64,000 bases of DNA from an uncultured Campylobacterales bacterium (GTDB lineage Bacteria; Campylobacterota; Campylobacteria; Campylobacterales; Arcobacteraceae): assembly GCA_947494995.1 (NCBI GenBank), contig CANLWY010000007.1, forward strand, positions 62,001 through 126,000, written 5' to 3'. The position numbers were made by a program, and so were the translations under genes. Every line of letters starts with the position of its first letter. Positions within the stretch are counted from its first letter, which is position 1. Shown here one piece after another: positions 53,792 through 63,670 of this stretch. The notes beneath the pieces were generated by a model. It was given only the letters and a program-made list of their open reading frames with translations, ran no database searches and was not told the origin of the DNA.

Positions 53792-55915
53792 TTATAATTC
53801 AACTTCGTTAGTTGATACTGTTTCTGCTCTTTTTTTAGCTTTTTGAAGGAAAAATAATCCTGCAAAAATAGTTAAACCTATTGCATATGATAGGTAATGA
53901 GATGGGAGACTTAGATGTGTTTCTATAATTTTAGGTAAAAACATAAATGGAACTATTGTTAAGAAAGTAAATCTTTCTATAATATTTGTTCTTGTTATAA
54001 AATAACCTTGGGTAAAACAAGAAAAAGCCATCATACCAATAAAGGCAGTAGTAAATATAATTGCTATTTCTACTGGATTTGTAATCCATATCCAACCACT
54101 TGGATTCGATGGGTTAAGTTCGTCAACTCCTGAAATTAATAATAGTTCTGGATTAAAGAAGAACATAAACGGTAAGATTGCTGTTCTAATATCATATTTA
54201 AATCCTTGGATACCTGTTTTAATCGGATCCGATTTTGCAATACCTGCTGCTGCGTAGGCGGCTAGACCAACAGGTGGGGTATCATCTGCTAAAATACCAA
54301 AATAGAATACAAAAAGATGCGCTGCTATTGCAGGAATAATAAATCCATTATCTTGTGCAAGAATTAAAATTACAGGTGCTGTTAATGATGCCATTACAAT
54401 ATAGTTAGCAGTAGTAGGTAATCCCATTCCTAAAATAAGAGAGATTAAAGCCGCTAAAATTAAAATAATGAAAATATTTCCACCTGATAGTGTTTCAATA
54501 ACATCAAGTAATACTTGACCAAGACCAGTTAATGTAATAGATCCAACAACAATACCAGCTAAAGCTGTAGCAACTGCAATTGGAACCATGTTTTTAGCTC
54601 CACTGATCATACCAGCTAAAATATCAACAAAACCTGATAACCAAATATCACGTGTAAGTTTCTCTTTTGCTAAGAAAGCTCTAAATGGGTGTTGAACTAC
54701 CATTAGAAGCATTAGAAGCATAATAGCATTAAATGCTGCACTTGCAGCAGATTCTCTTAATACCATAAGAGTATAAAGTAAGAAGAAAATAGGAACTAAA
54801 TAGTGAATACCTTGTATAAATGTTTTCCATTTTGGAGGAATATCTTCATCGTTCATTCCTTTAAGACCAAGTTTAAGTGCCTCTAAGTGAACAATATAAA
54901 ATAGTGCAAAATATGAAACAAAAGCAGGAATAAATGCTGCAAAAATAACATCAGTATATGCAAGACCTAAAAACTCTGCAATAATAAACGCAGCAGCTCC
55001 CATAACAGGTGGCATAAGCTGTCCATTTGTTGACGAGGCAACTTCAACTGCTCCTGCTTGTTCTGGTCTAAATCCAGTTCTTTTCATAAGAGGAATTGTA
55101 AAGGTACCTGTTGTTACAGTATTTGCAATAGAAGAACCAGACATAATACCTGTAAATCCTGATGCAACAACAGAAGCCTTTGCTGGTCCTCCTCTAAACT
55201 TACCAAGCATAGCAAAGGCAAGGTTGATAAAATACTCTCCTGCTCCAGCTTTATCTAAAAGGGAACCAAAAAGTACAAAAAGAAATACAAATCCTGTAGA
55301 TACTCCAAGTGGAACACCAAAGATACCTTCTGTTGTAAGGAACATATGCCCTGCAAGTTTATTTAAACTAGCACCTTTGTGAATAATAAGCTCAGGCATA
55401 TAGGGTCCAAGCATATCATAAGAGATAAATACAATTGCAATTATTGAAAGAGCAAGTCCTAAAACTCTACGACCAGCTTCAAGTAAAATTACAATACCAA
55501 CTAGTGCAAAGATAATATCAATATTTGTATAATCTCCAGGTCTAAGAGCTAAGCTTTCAAATTCATAAGCAATATATCCTGCTGTACACATACCAACAAG
55601 AGCGAAACAGTAACCAAACCACCTAATCTTTGATAGAAAATATGGTTTTCTCATCATAGGATAAATCATAAATGCTAATAAAAGAGCAAATGATAGGTGA
55701 ATAGATCTTGAAATTGTTGAGTTTGTTGGTTCAATTACAATATATAATTGAAATAGTGACCATAAAAGAGCGATAGTAGAGATAAGCCAAAACTCATAGT
55801 GTTGAGTTCCAAAGACTCTTTGTCCTTCAAGCTCATTAAGAACCTTTTGAGATTCTTCAGCTTGTTCTTTTTCTAACTCTTTAAGGGTGTGGGGTTTTTC
55901 TTCGTAAATAGCCAT
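53792..55915 (-). CDS. TRAP transporter fused permease (DctQM type, TAXI system)
   Basis: 707 residues with about 17 membrane segments: a small 4-helix DctQ-like unit at the front and a large 12-helix DctM-like unit. DctM signatures include GSSIANTVTTGTFTIPLMKR, VASSTNGQLMPPVMGAAAF and LGMGLPTTANYIVMA. Works with the TAXI solute receptor encoded upstream to import an organic anion with sodium or protons. Ligand unknown. 109 bases separate the two genes. Confidence 0.9.
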   Translation of the reverse strand: MAIYEEKPHTLKELEKEQAEESQKVLNELEGQRVFGTQHYEFWLISTIALLWSLFQLYIVIEPTNSTISRSIHLSFALLLAFMIYPMMRKPYFLSKIRWFGYCFALVGMCTAGYIAYEFESLALRPGDYTNIDIIFALVGIVILLEAGRRVLGLALSIIAIVFISYDMLGPYMPELIIHKGASLNKLAGHMFLTTEGIFGVPLGVSTGFVFLFVLFGSLLDKAGAGEYFINLAFAMLGKFRGGPAKASVVASGFTGIMSGSSIANTVTTGTFTIPLMKRTGFRPEQAGAVEVASSTNGQLMPPVMGAAAFIIAEFLGLAYTDVIFAAFIPAFVSYFALFYIVHLEALKLGLKGMNDEDIPPKWKTFIQGIHYLVPIFFLLYTLMVLRESAASAAFNAIMLLMLLMVVQHPFRAFLAKEKLTRDIWLSGFVDILAGMISGAKNMVPIAVATALAGIVVGSITLTGLGQVLLDVIETLSGGNIFIILILAALISLILGMGLPTTANYIVMASLTAPVILILAQDNGFIIPAIAAHLFVFYFGILADDTPPVGLAAYAAAGIAKSDPIKTGIQGFKYDIRTAILPFMFFFNPELLLISGVDELNPSNPSGWIWITNPVEIAIIFTTAFIGMMAFSCFTQGYFITRTNIIERFTFLTIVPFMFLPKIIETHLSLPSHYLSYAIGLTIFAGLFFLQKAKKRAETVSTNEVEL

Positions 55916-56024
55916 TATTAAAGTCCTTAAATTATTGAGTGATTTTATTATCTGTCATCTGCAAGAGTTTAAATGACACATAATAAAATATTCCAAAGGC
56001 AAAGAGCCTTTGGAAAAGATTGGA

Positions 56025-56969
56025 TTATAGTAATCCTGCTTCTTTGAAGTATTTTTTAGCACCTTCATGTTGAGGAGCACTTAAACCATCAAGTAGTGAT
56101 TTTTTTGTAATATTTGCATATGCTGGGTGTAACTTTTTAAAGGCATCAAAGTTTTCTAAGATGGCTTTAACTAAAGTATAAACAGCTTTGTCACTTACAT
56201 CAGTAGAAGTAACTAATACAGCTTTAACACCAAATGTTGGTACTGGTTTATCTACACCTTTGTATAGTCCTGCTGGTACATCTGCTTGTGCAAAATATGG
56301 ATTAGCTTTTACATATGCGTCAATTTTTTCACCCTTAATAGGAGTAATTTGAATATCAACAGAGTTAGAAGCATCTTTAATATTTGCAGTTGGATGTCCT
56401 ACCATATAGAAGTAACCATCAATTTTGTTATCTCTTAATGCATCAGGAGCTTCTCCAGCTTTTAATACACCTGCAAAACTTAAGTCAGCTTTACTCATAC
56501 CAAGAGCTTTGAACATACCTAATGCAGTTGCCTCATTTCCAGATCCTGGGTTTCCTAAGTTAATTCTTTTACCTTTAATATCTGTAATTCCATTAATTCC
56601 TGCTTCTTTTCTTGTAACAAGAGTGAATAATTCTGGATAAATTGCCATTACAGATCTTAATTTTTTAACTGGCTTACCTTCAAATTTCTTTTGACCATTA
56701 GAAGCTTGATATACAACATCAGATTGTGCAATACCAAAATCTAATTCACCATTTTTAATAGTGTTAATGTTATATACAGAACCACCAGTAGATTCTACAG
56801 AACATCTAATCTTAGTCTCTTTTTTATATTTATTAACAAGTCTACAAACAGCTCCACCTGTTGGGTAATACGTACCAGTTACACTCCCTGTACCGATTGT
56901 AATAAACTCAGCAGCAAAAGCTGGAATAGTTAAAGCTGTAACTAATGCAGCACTAGCGATTTTTTTCAT
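56025..56969 (-). CDS. TAXI-family TRAP solute-binding protein
   Basis: 314 residues with a signal peptide (MKKIASAALVTALTIPAFA, cut before AEF). The mature start FITIGTGSVTGTYYPTGGA is typical of TAXI receptors, as are IKNGELDFGIAQSDV and GKRINLGNPGSG. Periplasmic ligand receptor for the fused permease downstream; relatives bind glutamate, succinate or similar acids, but the ligand here cannot be told. AAGGAG ribosome site and a TATACT box (minus strand, 56991-56996) upstream. Confidence 0.9.
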   Translation of the reverse strand: MKKIASAALVTALTIPAFAAEFITIGTGSVTGTYYPTGGAVCRLVNKYKKETKIRCSVESTGGSVYNINTIKNGELDFGIAQSDVVYQASNGQKKFEGKPVKKLRSVMAIYPELFTLVTRKEAGINGITDIKGKRINLGNPGSGNEATALGMFKALGMSKADLSFAGVLKAGEAPDALRDNKIDGYFYMVGHPTANIKDASNSVDIQITPIKGEKIDAYVKANPYFAQADVPAGLYKGVDKPVPTFGVKAVLVTSTDVSDKAVYTLVKAILENFDAFKKLHPAYANITKKSLLDGLSAPQHEGAKKYFKEAGLL

Positions 56970-57178
56970 ATGTTCTCCTTATAGGGTTAAAGTATAATTT
57001 AGAAAAATCTAAACAGTATTTCATTGTATCAAAAAAAGTTACAATGTAAAATTAATGATTATTAGTGTATCAAAAATTACATAAAAGTTGTAAAAAAGTT
57101 ACATATTTAAAACTTTTTATAATAATTGTTTAAGTTTTATAAGTCAAAAATCCTATAAAAAGGTGGTTATTATTGATA

Positions 57179-57205
57179 TTAGCACTTTTATAAACCTTTT
57201 GCTAA
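57179..57205. promoter_or_regulatory. Upstream CIRCE-like element (degenerate)
   Basis: TTAGCACTT-N9-TTTTGCTAA, against the CIRCE consensus TTAGCACTC-N9-GAGTGCTAA. The left arm matches eight of nine and the right arm six of nine. It lies just upstream of the -35 box of the hrcA promoter. Confidence 0.55.
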
Positions 57206-57213
57206 AAAACAAC

Positions 57214-57242
57214 TTGACATTTACCCACTCATATAGTATAAT
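57214..57242 (+). promoter_or_regulatory. Sigma-70 promoter of hrcA-grpE-dnaK
   Basis: Consensus TTGACA (57214-57219) and TATAAT (57237-57242) with a 17-base spacer. One of the few places in the window with both boxes intact. Confidence 0.85.
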
Positions 57243-57246
57243 ATTT

Positions 57247-57273
57247 TTAGCAGTTTAAGATTTTAAGTGCTAA
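57247..57273. promoter_or_regulatory. CIRCE operator for HrcA
   Basis: TTAGCAGTT-N9-AAGTGCTAA, close to the CIRCE consensus with the exact nine-base spacer. It begins five bases after the -10 box and covers the expected transcription start, 20 bases before the hrcA ATG, so HrcA binding would block its own operon. Confidence 0.85.
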
Positions 57274-57293
57274 AAAAGTAAAAGTGATATGAA

Positions 57294-58085
57294 ATGAACG
57301 ACAAAAAAGAGTTTTTATTACATTCAATTATTAAAGCTTATATTGAGCATTTAGAGCCTATAGGTTCTTCTCAATTAAAATCTATGTATGATATTACATA
57401 CTCACCTGCAACTATTAGAGGCTATTTTAAGAAGTTAGGTGAAGAAGGTTTTTTAGCTCAAGAACATGTTAGTTCAGGAAGAACTCCCACTACAGAGGCT
57501 TTAAAACAATATTGGACAAATAAGTTAAGTTTTAAACTTGAATATGTCGATGAAAAAGCAATTGCTTATCTTTCTTCAGATATTGGATTATCTGTATTTA
57601 TACAGGATCAAAAATCTGATATTTTAAAAGATATATTAAATGTAGAAAATAGATATATGATCTTAGAGTTTACTACATTTGCAATTACAGTAAAGTTTAC
57701 TGATGCTTTATATAGATTTTTAAGTGATATGATTGGTTTGGAGTTAGTGCATATTGTAAATATCTCTAAGCAAGTTGGAGCTTTTGAAATTTATGAGCAA
57801 GTAAGTCAGCATCTTCAAAATAAAGACTTTCATATCTATAATACAAAAGAGTTTTTCTCTTTAGCACTAAGATATAACTTTGATGAAAATAGTATTAACT
57901 CTTTTCTAAAAGGTCAAGTATTAGACTCAATTGAAGAAGGTTTATATTTTGATAATATTGTTCCTGAAGGCTATATTGGTATTTGTCATAAATGTAAAGT
58001 TGGAAATACAGATACAAAAATGTTAGTTGTGGGTGAATTATCAAAAGATTACGAATATTTCTATAATAAAATAAGTATGATTTAG
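57294..58085 (+). CDS. hrcA: Heat-inducible transcription repressor HrcA
   Basis: 263 residues, shorter than the about 340 of Bacillus HrcA but near the Campylobacter/Helicobacter size. N-terminal winged helix with IIKAYIEHLEPIGSSQL, TYSPATIRGYFKKLGEEGFL and SSGRTPT. It represses heat-shock genes through CIRCE and is kept active by chaperonin. Heads the hrcA-grpE-dnaK operon, as in Campylobacter. Confidence 0.9.
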   Translation: MNDKKEFLLHSIIKAYIEHLEPIGSSQLKSMYDITYSPATIRGYFKKLGEEGFLAQEHVSSGRTPTTEALKQYWTNKLSFKLEYVDEKAIAYLSSDIGLSVFIQDQKSDILKDILNVENRYMILEFTTFAITVKFTDALYRFLSDMIGLELVHIVNISKQVGAFEIYEQVSQHLQNKDFHIYNTKEFFSLALRYNFDENSINSFLKGQVLDSIEEGLYFDNIVPEGYIGICHKCKVGNTDTKMLVVGELSKDYEYFYNKISMI

Positions 58086-58095
58086 GAGAATTACT

Positions 58096-58662
58096 TTGAG
58101 TGAAAAACAAGAAGAATTAAATGAAGAAGTAGCACCGACTGAAGAAGTTCAAGCTGAAGAGTCAACGCAGACTCAAGAAGAACAAAAAGAGTTAAGTGCA
58201 GAAGATAAAATTGCAGAGCTTGAAGCCAAATTAAAAGAATCAGAAGATAAATATTTTAGAGTTCATGCAGATTTTGAAAATATCAAAAAGAGATTAGAAA
58301 AAGAGAAATATCAAGCAATTGATTATGCATCTGAAAAGTTTGCAAAAGATTTACTGTCTCCAATTGATACTTTAGAGATGGCACTTGCAGCTGAAGAAGC
58401 AGCTGATTTACCAGCAGAAGAGTTACTTGCAAAATTAAAAGAGGGTGTAGAATTAACAATTAAAAACTTCTATACAGCTTTTGAAAAGCATGATATTTCG
58501 ATTATCGAAACAGATGGTGAGTTTGATCCAAACTTCCATGATGCGGTGATGCAAGTTGATAGCCCTAATCATGAAGCAGGACAGATTGTTTCTCAGCTTC
58601 AAAAAGGTTATAAATTTAAAGATAGGTTATTAAGAGCCTCAATGGTTTCTATTGCTAATTAA
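58096..58662 (+). CDS. grpE: Nucleotide exchange factor GrpE
   Basis: 188 residues. Acidic, Gln/Glu-rich N-terminal 45 residues, then the long dimerising helix (DKYFRVHADFENIKKRLEKE) and the C-terminal beta domain (EFDPNFHDAVMQV, KGYKFKDRLLRASMV). Releases ADP from DnaK. The start is a TTG with AGGAG seven bases before it, ten bases after hrcA. Confidence 0.94.
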   Translation: MSEKQEELNEEVAPTEEVQAEESTQTQEEQKELSAEDKIAELEAKLKESEDKYFRVHADFENIKKRLEKEKYQAIDYASEKFAKDLLSPIDTLEMALAAEEAADLPAEELLAKLKEGVELTIKNFYTAFEKHDISIIETDGEFDPNFHDAVMQVDSPNHEAGQIVSQLQKGYKFKDRLLRASMVSIAN

Positions 58663-58749
58663 TTTAGTTTAGAAAATTGACCGAAATGTCATAAAACTAT
58701 TGAATTAAAATTTAAAAAGAAAATAATAAAAATTAAGAAGGATAATAAT

Positions 58750-60645
58750 ATGAGTAAAGTTATTGGTATTGACTTAGGTACAACAAACTCTTGTATGGCA
58801 GTTTACGAAGGTGGTGAAGCAAAAGTAATCCCTAACAAAGAAGGAAAAAACACTACTCCATCAATCGTTGCATTCACTGATAAAGGTGAAGTATTAGTTG
58901 GTGATCCAGCAAAAAGACAAGCAATTACAAACCCAGAGAAGACAATCTATTCTGTAAAAAGAATTATGGGTCTTATGATGGATGAAGAGAATGCTAAAGA
59001 AGCACAATCTAAAGTAGGATATAAAATCGTTGATAGAAACGGTGCAGCTGCAGTAGAAATTGGAGACAAAGTTTATACTCCACAAGAGATTTCTGCAAAA
59101 ATTTTAGGAAAATTAAAAGCTGACGCAGAAGAGTATTTAGGATCTCCTGTAACAGATGCAGTTATTACTGTTCCTGCATATTTTAACGATGCACAAAGAA
59201 AAGCAACTCAAGAAGCTGGTACAATTGCTGGTTTAAATGTTTTAAGAATCATTAATGAGCCAACAGCTGCTTCATTAGCATATGGTTTAGATAAAAAAGG
59301 TGAAGAGAAAGTATTAGTATATGATTTAGGTGGTGGTACATTTGACGTTACTGTACTAGAAATTGGTGATGGAACATTTGAAGTACTTTCAACTGATGGT
59401 AATGCATTCCTTGGTGGAGATGACTTCGATAATGCTATTATTGACTGGTTATCTCAAGAGTTTGAATCTGAAAATGGTTTTGACATTAAAAATGATAAGA
59501 TGGCATTACAAAGATTAAAAGATGCAGCTGAAAATGCTAAAAAAGAGCTTTCTTCTGCTGAATCTACAGAAATCAACTTACCATTTATCTCTATGGGTAA
59601 CGCGGGTCCTGTTCACTTAGTTAAATCATTAACAAGAGCAAAATTTGAAGCAATGACTGAAGATTTAATTACTGAAACTTTAGATCACATCAAAGTGGCA
59701 CTTAGAGATGCTGGACTTGATAAAGGTGAAATTGAAGAAGTAATTATGGTTGGTGGATCTACAAGATTACCAAAAGCAAATGAAGTTGTAAGAGAATTCT
59801 TTGGAAAAGATTTAAATAAAGGTGTTAACCCTGATGAAGTTGTTGCTTCTGGTGCTGCTGTTCAAGCAGGTGTTTTAAGAGGTGATGTTAAAGATGTATT
59901 ATTACTTGACGTTACTCCATTATCACTTGGAATTGAAACTTTAGGTGGTGTTGCAACTAAGTTAATTGAAAAGGGTACAACTATTCCTGTTAAGAAATCA
60001 CAAGTTTTCTCAACAGCTGAAGATAATCAACCAGCAGTATCTATTCACGTAGTTCAAGGTGAAAGAGAGTTTGCTAAAGATAACAAAAATTTAGGTATGT
60101 TTGAATTATCTGATATTCCTGCAGCTCCAAGAGGTGTTCCTCAAATTGAAGTAACATTTGATATTGATGCAAATGGTGTTTTAAATGTATCTGCTAAAGA
60201 TAAAGGTACTGGAAAAGAGAACAAAATTACTATTTCTGGTTCATCTGGATTATCTGATGATGAAATCGAAAAAATGGTAAATGAAGCGGAAGCAAATAAA
60301 GAAGCTGATGAGAAGAAAAAAGAGTTAATTGATGTTAGAAATCAAGCTGATGCTCTACTTCACTCAACTAAAAAAACTTTAGAAGAGAATGAAGAAGCAG
60401 TATCTGCTGAAGAAAAAACTGCAATTATTGATGCAGCAGCAGAGCTTGAAGAAGTATTAAAAGATGAAAATGCTACAAAAGAGCAAATTGATGAAAAGGT
60501 TAAATCATTAACTGAAAAATCTCACAAATTAGCGGAAGCTATGTATGCTAAAGAGCAACAAGGACAAGGTGGTGCACAAGGTGCTCAACCAAATCAAAAA
60601 GCAAAAAAAGACGATGACGATGTTATCGATGCTGAAGTAGAGTAA
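58750..60645 (+). CDS. dnaK: Chaperone DnaK (Hsp70)
   Basis: 631 residues, full length. [13 protein letters not shown] at the N-terminus, [32 protein letters not shown], the linker [14 protein letters not shown], and a Gly/Gln-rich end with the [10 protein letters not shown] tail that interacts with co-chaperones. GAAGGA ribosome site. Transcribed with hrcA and grpE from the CIRCE promoter. Confidence 0.98.
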   Translation: MSKVIGIDLGTTNSCMAVYEGGEAKVIPNKEGKNTTPSIVAFTDKGEVLVGDPAKRQAITNPEKTIYSVKRIMGLMMDEENAKEAQSKVGYKIVDRNGAAAVEIGDKVYTPQEISAKILGKLKADAEEYLGSPVTDAVITVPAYFNDAQRKATQEAGTIAGLNVLRIINEPTAASLAYGLDKKGEEKVLVYDLGGGTFDVTVLEIGDGTFEVLSTDGNAFLGGDDFDNAIIDWLSQEFESENGFDIKNDKMALQRLKDAAENAKKELSSAESTEINLPFISMGNAGPVHLVKSLTRAKFEAMTEDLITETLDHIKVALRDAGLDKGEIEEVIMVGGSTRLPKANEVVREFFGKDLNKGVNPDEVVASGAAVQAGVLRGDVKDVLLLDVTPLSLGIETLGGVATKLIEKGTTIPVKKSQVFSTAEDNQPAVSIHVVQGEREFAKDNKNLGMFELSDIPAAPRGVPQIEVTFDIDANGVLNVSAKDKGTGKENKITISGSSGLSDDEIEKMVNEAEANKEADEKKKELIDVRNQADALLHSTKKTLEENEEAVSAEEKTAIIDAAAELEEVLKDENATKEQIDEKVKSLTEKSHKLAEAMYAKEQQGQGGAQGAQPNQKAKKDDDDVIDAEVE

Positions 60646-60656
60646 AACTCTGCTTC

Positions 60657-60938
60657 ATGCAAACTCTAATTTTTTTACTTTTAGCTTTTTTAATAGCTAT
60701 TTTTTCAGTACTACTATATTATAAAAACAAACATTCAAGAGTTGATAAATTAAATCAAGGGGAGTGTCCTACTTGTGGAGAGAAAACGAAAACTTTCTAT
60801 GATGAGAATACAAAAACTACGTTTAGACAAGAAGTGATTTCTGCAAAAGTTTTAAAAGGTGGTGGATGTTCAGGAGTAAATGATATAGAGTATAGATGTA
60901 AAGCTTGTGGACTAAAAGAGGTTTACTCTCAAGCCTAA
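60657..60938 (+). CDS. Small membrane protein with zinc ribbon
   Basis: 93 residues. One N-terminal membrane helix (about 2-22), then a cytoplasmic or periplasmic part with CPTCGE and, 40 residues on, CKACGL, a probable zinc ribbon. The GGGCSG segment between adds a fifth Cys. Family not recognised. It begins 11 bases after dnaK, without a clear ribosome site, and may be part of the heat-shock operon. Confidence 0.7.
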   Translation: MQTLIFLLLAFLIAIFSVLLYYKNKHSRVDKLNQGECPTCGEKTKTFYDENTKTTFRQEVISAKVLKGGGCSGVNDIEYRCKACGLKEVYSQA

Positions 60939-60998
60939 TTTAATTTCTATTAATCTTTTAATGATAGAATTCCTAAAAAATTTAATTTGGGATTTTAT

Positions 60999-62099
60999 AT
61001 GAAAATACTAATTACATCAACAATATTTTTAATTTTTATTCTTACAGGTTGTTCTCAAAAAGAGCCAATAAAACTTGAAACATTACCAAATATATCAAAA
61101 GCAAAAGTAAAAAAGGTTACTTTAGAAGAGGTTGATGGTTTTTATGAGGATGATTTGAATTTAGCTTTTAATACTTTCAAAAAAGATTGTAAAAGAGCAA
61201 AGAGATTTGAACTTTTTAAAAATGTTTGTCAAAAAGCAGATACTGTTTTAAATGCTTCACAGTTCTTTAGTGAAAATTTTACAGCTTACGAACTTCATAA
61301 TACAAATGGAACTAATACAGGTGTTATAACAGGTTATTATGAGCCTTTACTAAATGGAAGTAGAACAAAATCAGAAAAATATAAATACCCAATTTACAAA
61401 ACTCCAAAAGATATGGTAATTATAGATTTAAGTGCTGCATATCCAGAACTTAAAAAGTATAGATTAAGAGGAAAACTTGTTGATGGGAAAATCATTGCAT
61501 ATGATGATAGAAAAGCTTTAACTAAAAGAGATGATTTAGAGCCTATAGTTTATGTTGATGATGAAATTGATCTTTTCTTTCTTCAAATTCAAGGTTCAGG
61601 AAAAGTAAAACTAGACACTGGTGAAACAATAAATGTAGGCTATGCAAATCAAAATGGGCATAAATACAAAGGAATAGGAAAGCTTCTTTTAAAAGAGGGT
61701 GTTTTAAAAGGTTACGGTGCTTCAATGCAAGGAATAAAAGCTTATTTAGTTGATAATCCTCAAAGAATACAAGAAGTTTTTAACAAAAATAGAAGTTATA
61801 TTTTCTTTACAGAAAGAAAAGCTACTGCCACAGGAGCATTAGGAACAGAGTTAACTGCTGGAAGAAATTTAGCAGTTGATAGAAGATATGTTCCTTTAGG
61901 AATGCCAGTATTTATAAATACAAAAAATTCAGTTACAAAAGAGAACATTAATAGGCTTATGGTTGCAGCAGATGTAGGTGGAGCAATTAAAGGTGAAATA
62001 AGAGCAGACTTTTTTTATGGAAGTGGAGAAAAAGCAGCTTTATATGCAGGTGGTATGAAAGAAGCTGGAAAGCTTACAATCTTGGTACCTAATAAGTAG
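60999..62099 (+). CDS. mltA: Membrane-bound lytic murein transglycosylase A
   Basis: 366 residues from the ATG at 60999. A TTG 12 bases upstream (60987) is in frame but the ATG gives a proper lipoprotein signal, MKILITSTIFLIFILTGC, with lipobox LTGC. The MltA domain follows (NTGVITGYYEPLLNGSR, IQGSGKVKLDTGE) and the C-terminal 3D domain has three aspartates in AVDRRYVPLG, VAADVGGAIKG and RADFFYG. Cleaves peptidoglycan glycan chains at the outer membrane. Confidence 0.9.
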   Translation: MKILITSTIFLIFILTGCSQKEPIKLETLPNISKAKVKKVTLEEVDGFYEDDLNLAFNTFKKDCKRAKRFELFKNVCQKADTVLNASQFFSENFTAYELHNTNGTNTGVITGYYEPLLNGSRTKSEKYKYPIYKTPKDMVIIDLSAAYPELKKYRLRGKLVDGKIIAYDDRKALTKRDDLEPIVYVDDEIDLFFLQIQGSGKVKLDTGETINVGYANQNGHKYKGIGKLLLKEGVLKGYGASMQGIKAYLVDNPQRIQEVFNKNRSYIFFTERKATATGALGTELTAGRNLAVDRRYVPLGMPVFINTKNSVTKENINRLMVAADVGGAIKGEIRADFFYGSGEKAALYAGGMKEAGKLTILVPNK

Positions 62100-62118
62100 A
62101 AAGATAATAAGCTTTAGA

Positions 62119-62144
62119 AGACTATTTCAAAAGTGAAATAGTCT
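62119..62144. terminator. Hairpin between mltA and the Cys-rich gene
   Basis: Perfect 11-base arms AGACTATTTCA and TGAAATAGTCT with a four-base loop. T runs on either side are poor, so termination efficiency is uncertain. The right arm overlaps the stop codon of the minus-strand gene. Confidence 0.5.
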
Positions 62145-62382
62145 AGCTACAGCATCCTGTTCCACAACATGATGAAGCTTCTTGTGGTCTAAAAGAGATT
62201 ACAAAGTTTTCTTCTTTTTCAACTAATTGAAATTCATGTTTCATACAGAATTCTTGGTTCATGTGATTTTTCATTTGGATTGCTTTTGATAATGCTTCAT
62301 CTTTTGAGTTAATCTCAAGATTCGCTTTTAAATCAGATCTTTTAAAACAACCGCATTGATTTTCTACAATAATTTTATGCAT
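62143..62382 (-). CDS. Small protein with Cys-rich C-terminus, unknown function
   Basis: 79 residues. Two N-terminal cysteines (NQCGCFKRSDL), one in EFCMKHEF, and the ending SSCCGTGCCS with four. Looks able to bind a metal ion; the middle is a plain alpha/beta mix. Family not recognised. Divergent from psd and convergent with mltA. Confidence 0.65.
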   Translation of the reverse strand: MHKIIVENQCGCFKRSDLKANLEINSKDEALSKAIQMKNHMNQEFCMKHEFQLVEKEENFVISFRPQEASSCCGTGCCS

Positions 62383-62537
62383 TTGATTTATACCCTTTTC
62401 TTATATTTGTAATTTTTGGAAGAGTATCAAAAAACTATTTAAATAAACTTATAATTAAAACTTTAGTTTGAGAATTTTAAAATTGAAGAAAGATTTAGAT
62501 AAAATCAGAAGTTTTATTATCTTATATAAGGAAGAAA

Positions 62538-63350
62538 ATGCATATTACAAATATCATTTCACAATATTTTGGCTCATTTGCTAAGACACAATTCCCTTCA
62601 TTTATTCAAAGAGTTATAAATGGTGGTTATGTTAAATTCTTAGGTTTAAATATGAGTGAGTTTAAACAAGCTAAATTCTATAAGTCATTAAATGATCTTT
62701 TTACAAGAGAGTTAGTGATTGAAAGAGCTATAGATAAGGATGAAAATAGTTTTATTTCACCAACAGATAGTTTTATTACTCAAAGTGGTAAATTAGAAAA
62801 AGATTTACTTTTACAAATAAAAGGAATGGAATACTCTGTTGAAGAGATGTTAACTTACCATTGTGCAAAGAGTTTTGAAAAAGTAAACAATGGTGAATAT
62901 ATGAATTTTTATTTATCACCAAAAGATTATCACAGGTATCACGCTCCTGTAGATTTTAAGGTAGAAAGATTAATTCATGTTCCAGGGAAACTTTATCCAG
63001 TTAATTTAAAATATTTAAATAAACAAATAGACCTTTTTATTGAAAATGAAAGAGTTATTTTAGAGTGTACTCATAATGAGAAACTATTTTATATGGTTTT
63101 TGTAGGTGCACTTAATGTTGGACAAATGGTATTTACTTTTGAACCAAAAGTTGAGACAAATACTGAAGTAAGAGATATTCAGATTTATGAATATGATGAC
63201 TTAGAAGTTAAAAAAGGTGATTGTTTAGGATACTTTAAAATGGGATCAACAGTAGTAATGGTTTGGGAAGAGAACTTTGTAGAGTTAGAAAATTTAACGG
63301 ATCAATCAGTTAGATTTGGACAATCTATCGCAAAAAAATTGATTTCTTAA
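62538..63350 (+). CDS. psd: Phosphatidylserine decarboxylase proenzyme
   Basis: 270 residues. Makes phosphatidylethanolamine at the inner membrane. The self-cleavage site is in YFKMGSTVVMV (Gly-Ser), where Ser becomes the pyruvoyl group. Conserved SLNDLFTREL, SPTDSFI, FYLSPKDYHRYHAPVD and VGALNVGQM segments are present. Good AAGGAAG ribosome site. Confidence 0.93.
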   Translation: MHITNIISQYFGSFAKTQFPSFIQRVINGGYVKFLGLNMSEFKQAKFYKSLNDLFTRELVIERAIDKDENSFISPTDSFITQSGKLEKDLLLQIKGMEYSVEEMLTYHCAKSFEKVNNGEYMNFYLSPKDYHRYHAPVDFKVERLIHVPGKLYPVNLKYLNKQIDLFIENERVILECTHNEKLFYMVFVGALNVGQMVFTFEPKVETNTEVRDIQIYEYDDLEVKKGDCLGYFKMGSTVVMVWEENFVELENLTDQSVRFGQSIAKKLIS

Positions 63351-63429
63351 GAGGTATTAGTCTCTCAAATTTAAGCTATCAAAAGTTTATTTTTGTAAAA
63401 TAAAAAAATTATAAATAAAAGGATTATAT

Positions 63430-63657
63430 ATGGCAACAACAGAACTAGGAAAGCTTCCTTTAGCTGGAACAAAAAAAGGTGTTATCTCTGTTTCTAATGT
63501 ATCAGAGCCTTATGGACAAGGAACACCTGATATTGTTAGTATTGGTATTTCATTAAATGGTAAAGATATTGAATGGAAATCTCATATCCCATATGAGAAT
63601 CTAGATGATGTAATTGCTATCTTACAAGAAGCAAGTGCAAAGAAAAAAGCGGAGTAA
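63430..63657 (+). CDS. Small conserved-looking protein, unknown function
   Basis: 75 residues, soluble, no Cys. Pattern suggests a small beta-rich domain (ISVSNVSEPYGQG, IVSIGISLNGKDIEW) with a C-terminal helix. Family not recognised. AAAGGA ribosome site. Lies between psd and the convergent rhodanese gene. Confidence 0.65.
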   Translation: MATTELGKLPLAGTKKGVISVSNVSEPYGQGTPDIVSIGISLNGKDIEWKSHIPYENLDDVIAILQEASAKKKAE

Positions 63658-63670
63658 GCTCCTCTTTTTT

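Larger units (their letters stand above)
56970..57293. other. 324-base divergent regulatory region between TAXI receptor and hrcA
   Basis: No gene. Toward the TAXI gene it holds an AAGGAG ribosome site, a TATACT -10 box and a TTTAGA-AAAA-TCTAAA inverted repeat (56998-57013). Toward hrcA it holds two CIRCE-like operators around a strong sigma-70 promoter, listed separately. Nothing recognised between about 57015 and 57175. Confidence 0.7.

Noticed and set aside
55965-55990. Third copy of the flagellin 11-mer near the TRAP genes
   Set aside because: Only the ATGACACA core is shared, and the sequence lies between the two TRAP genes; probably chance.
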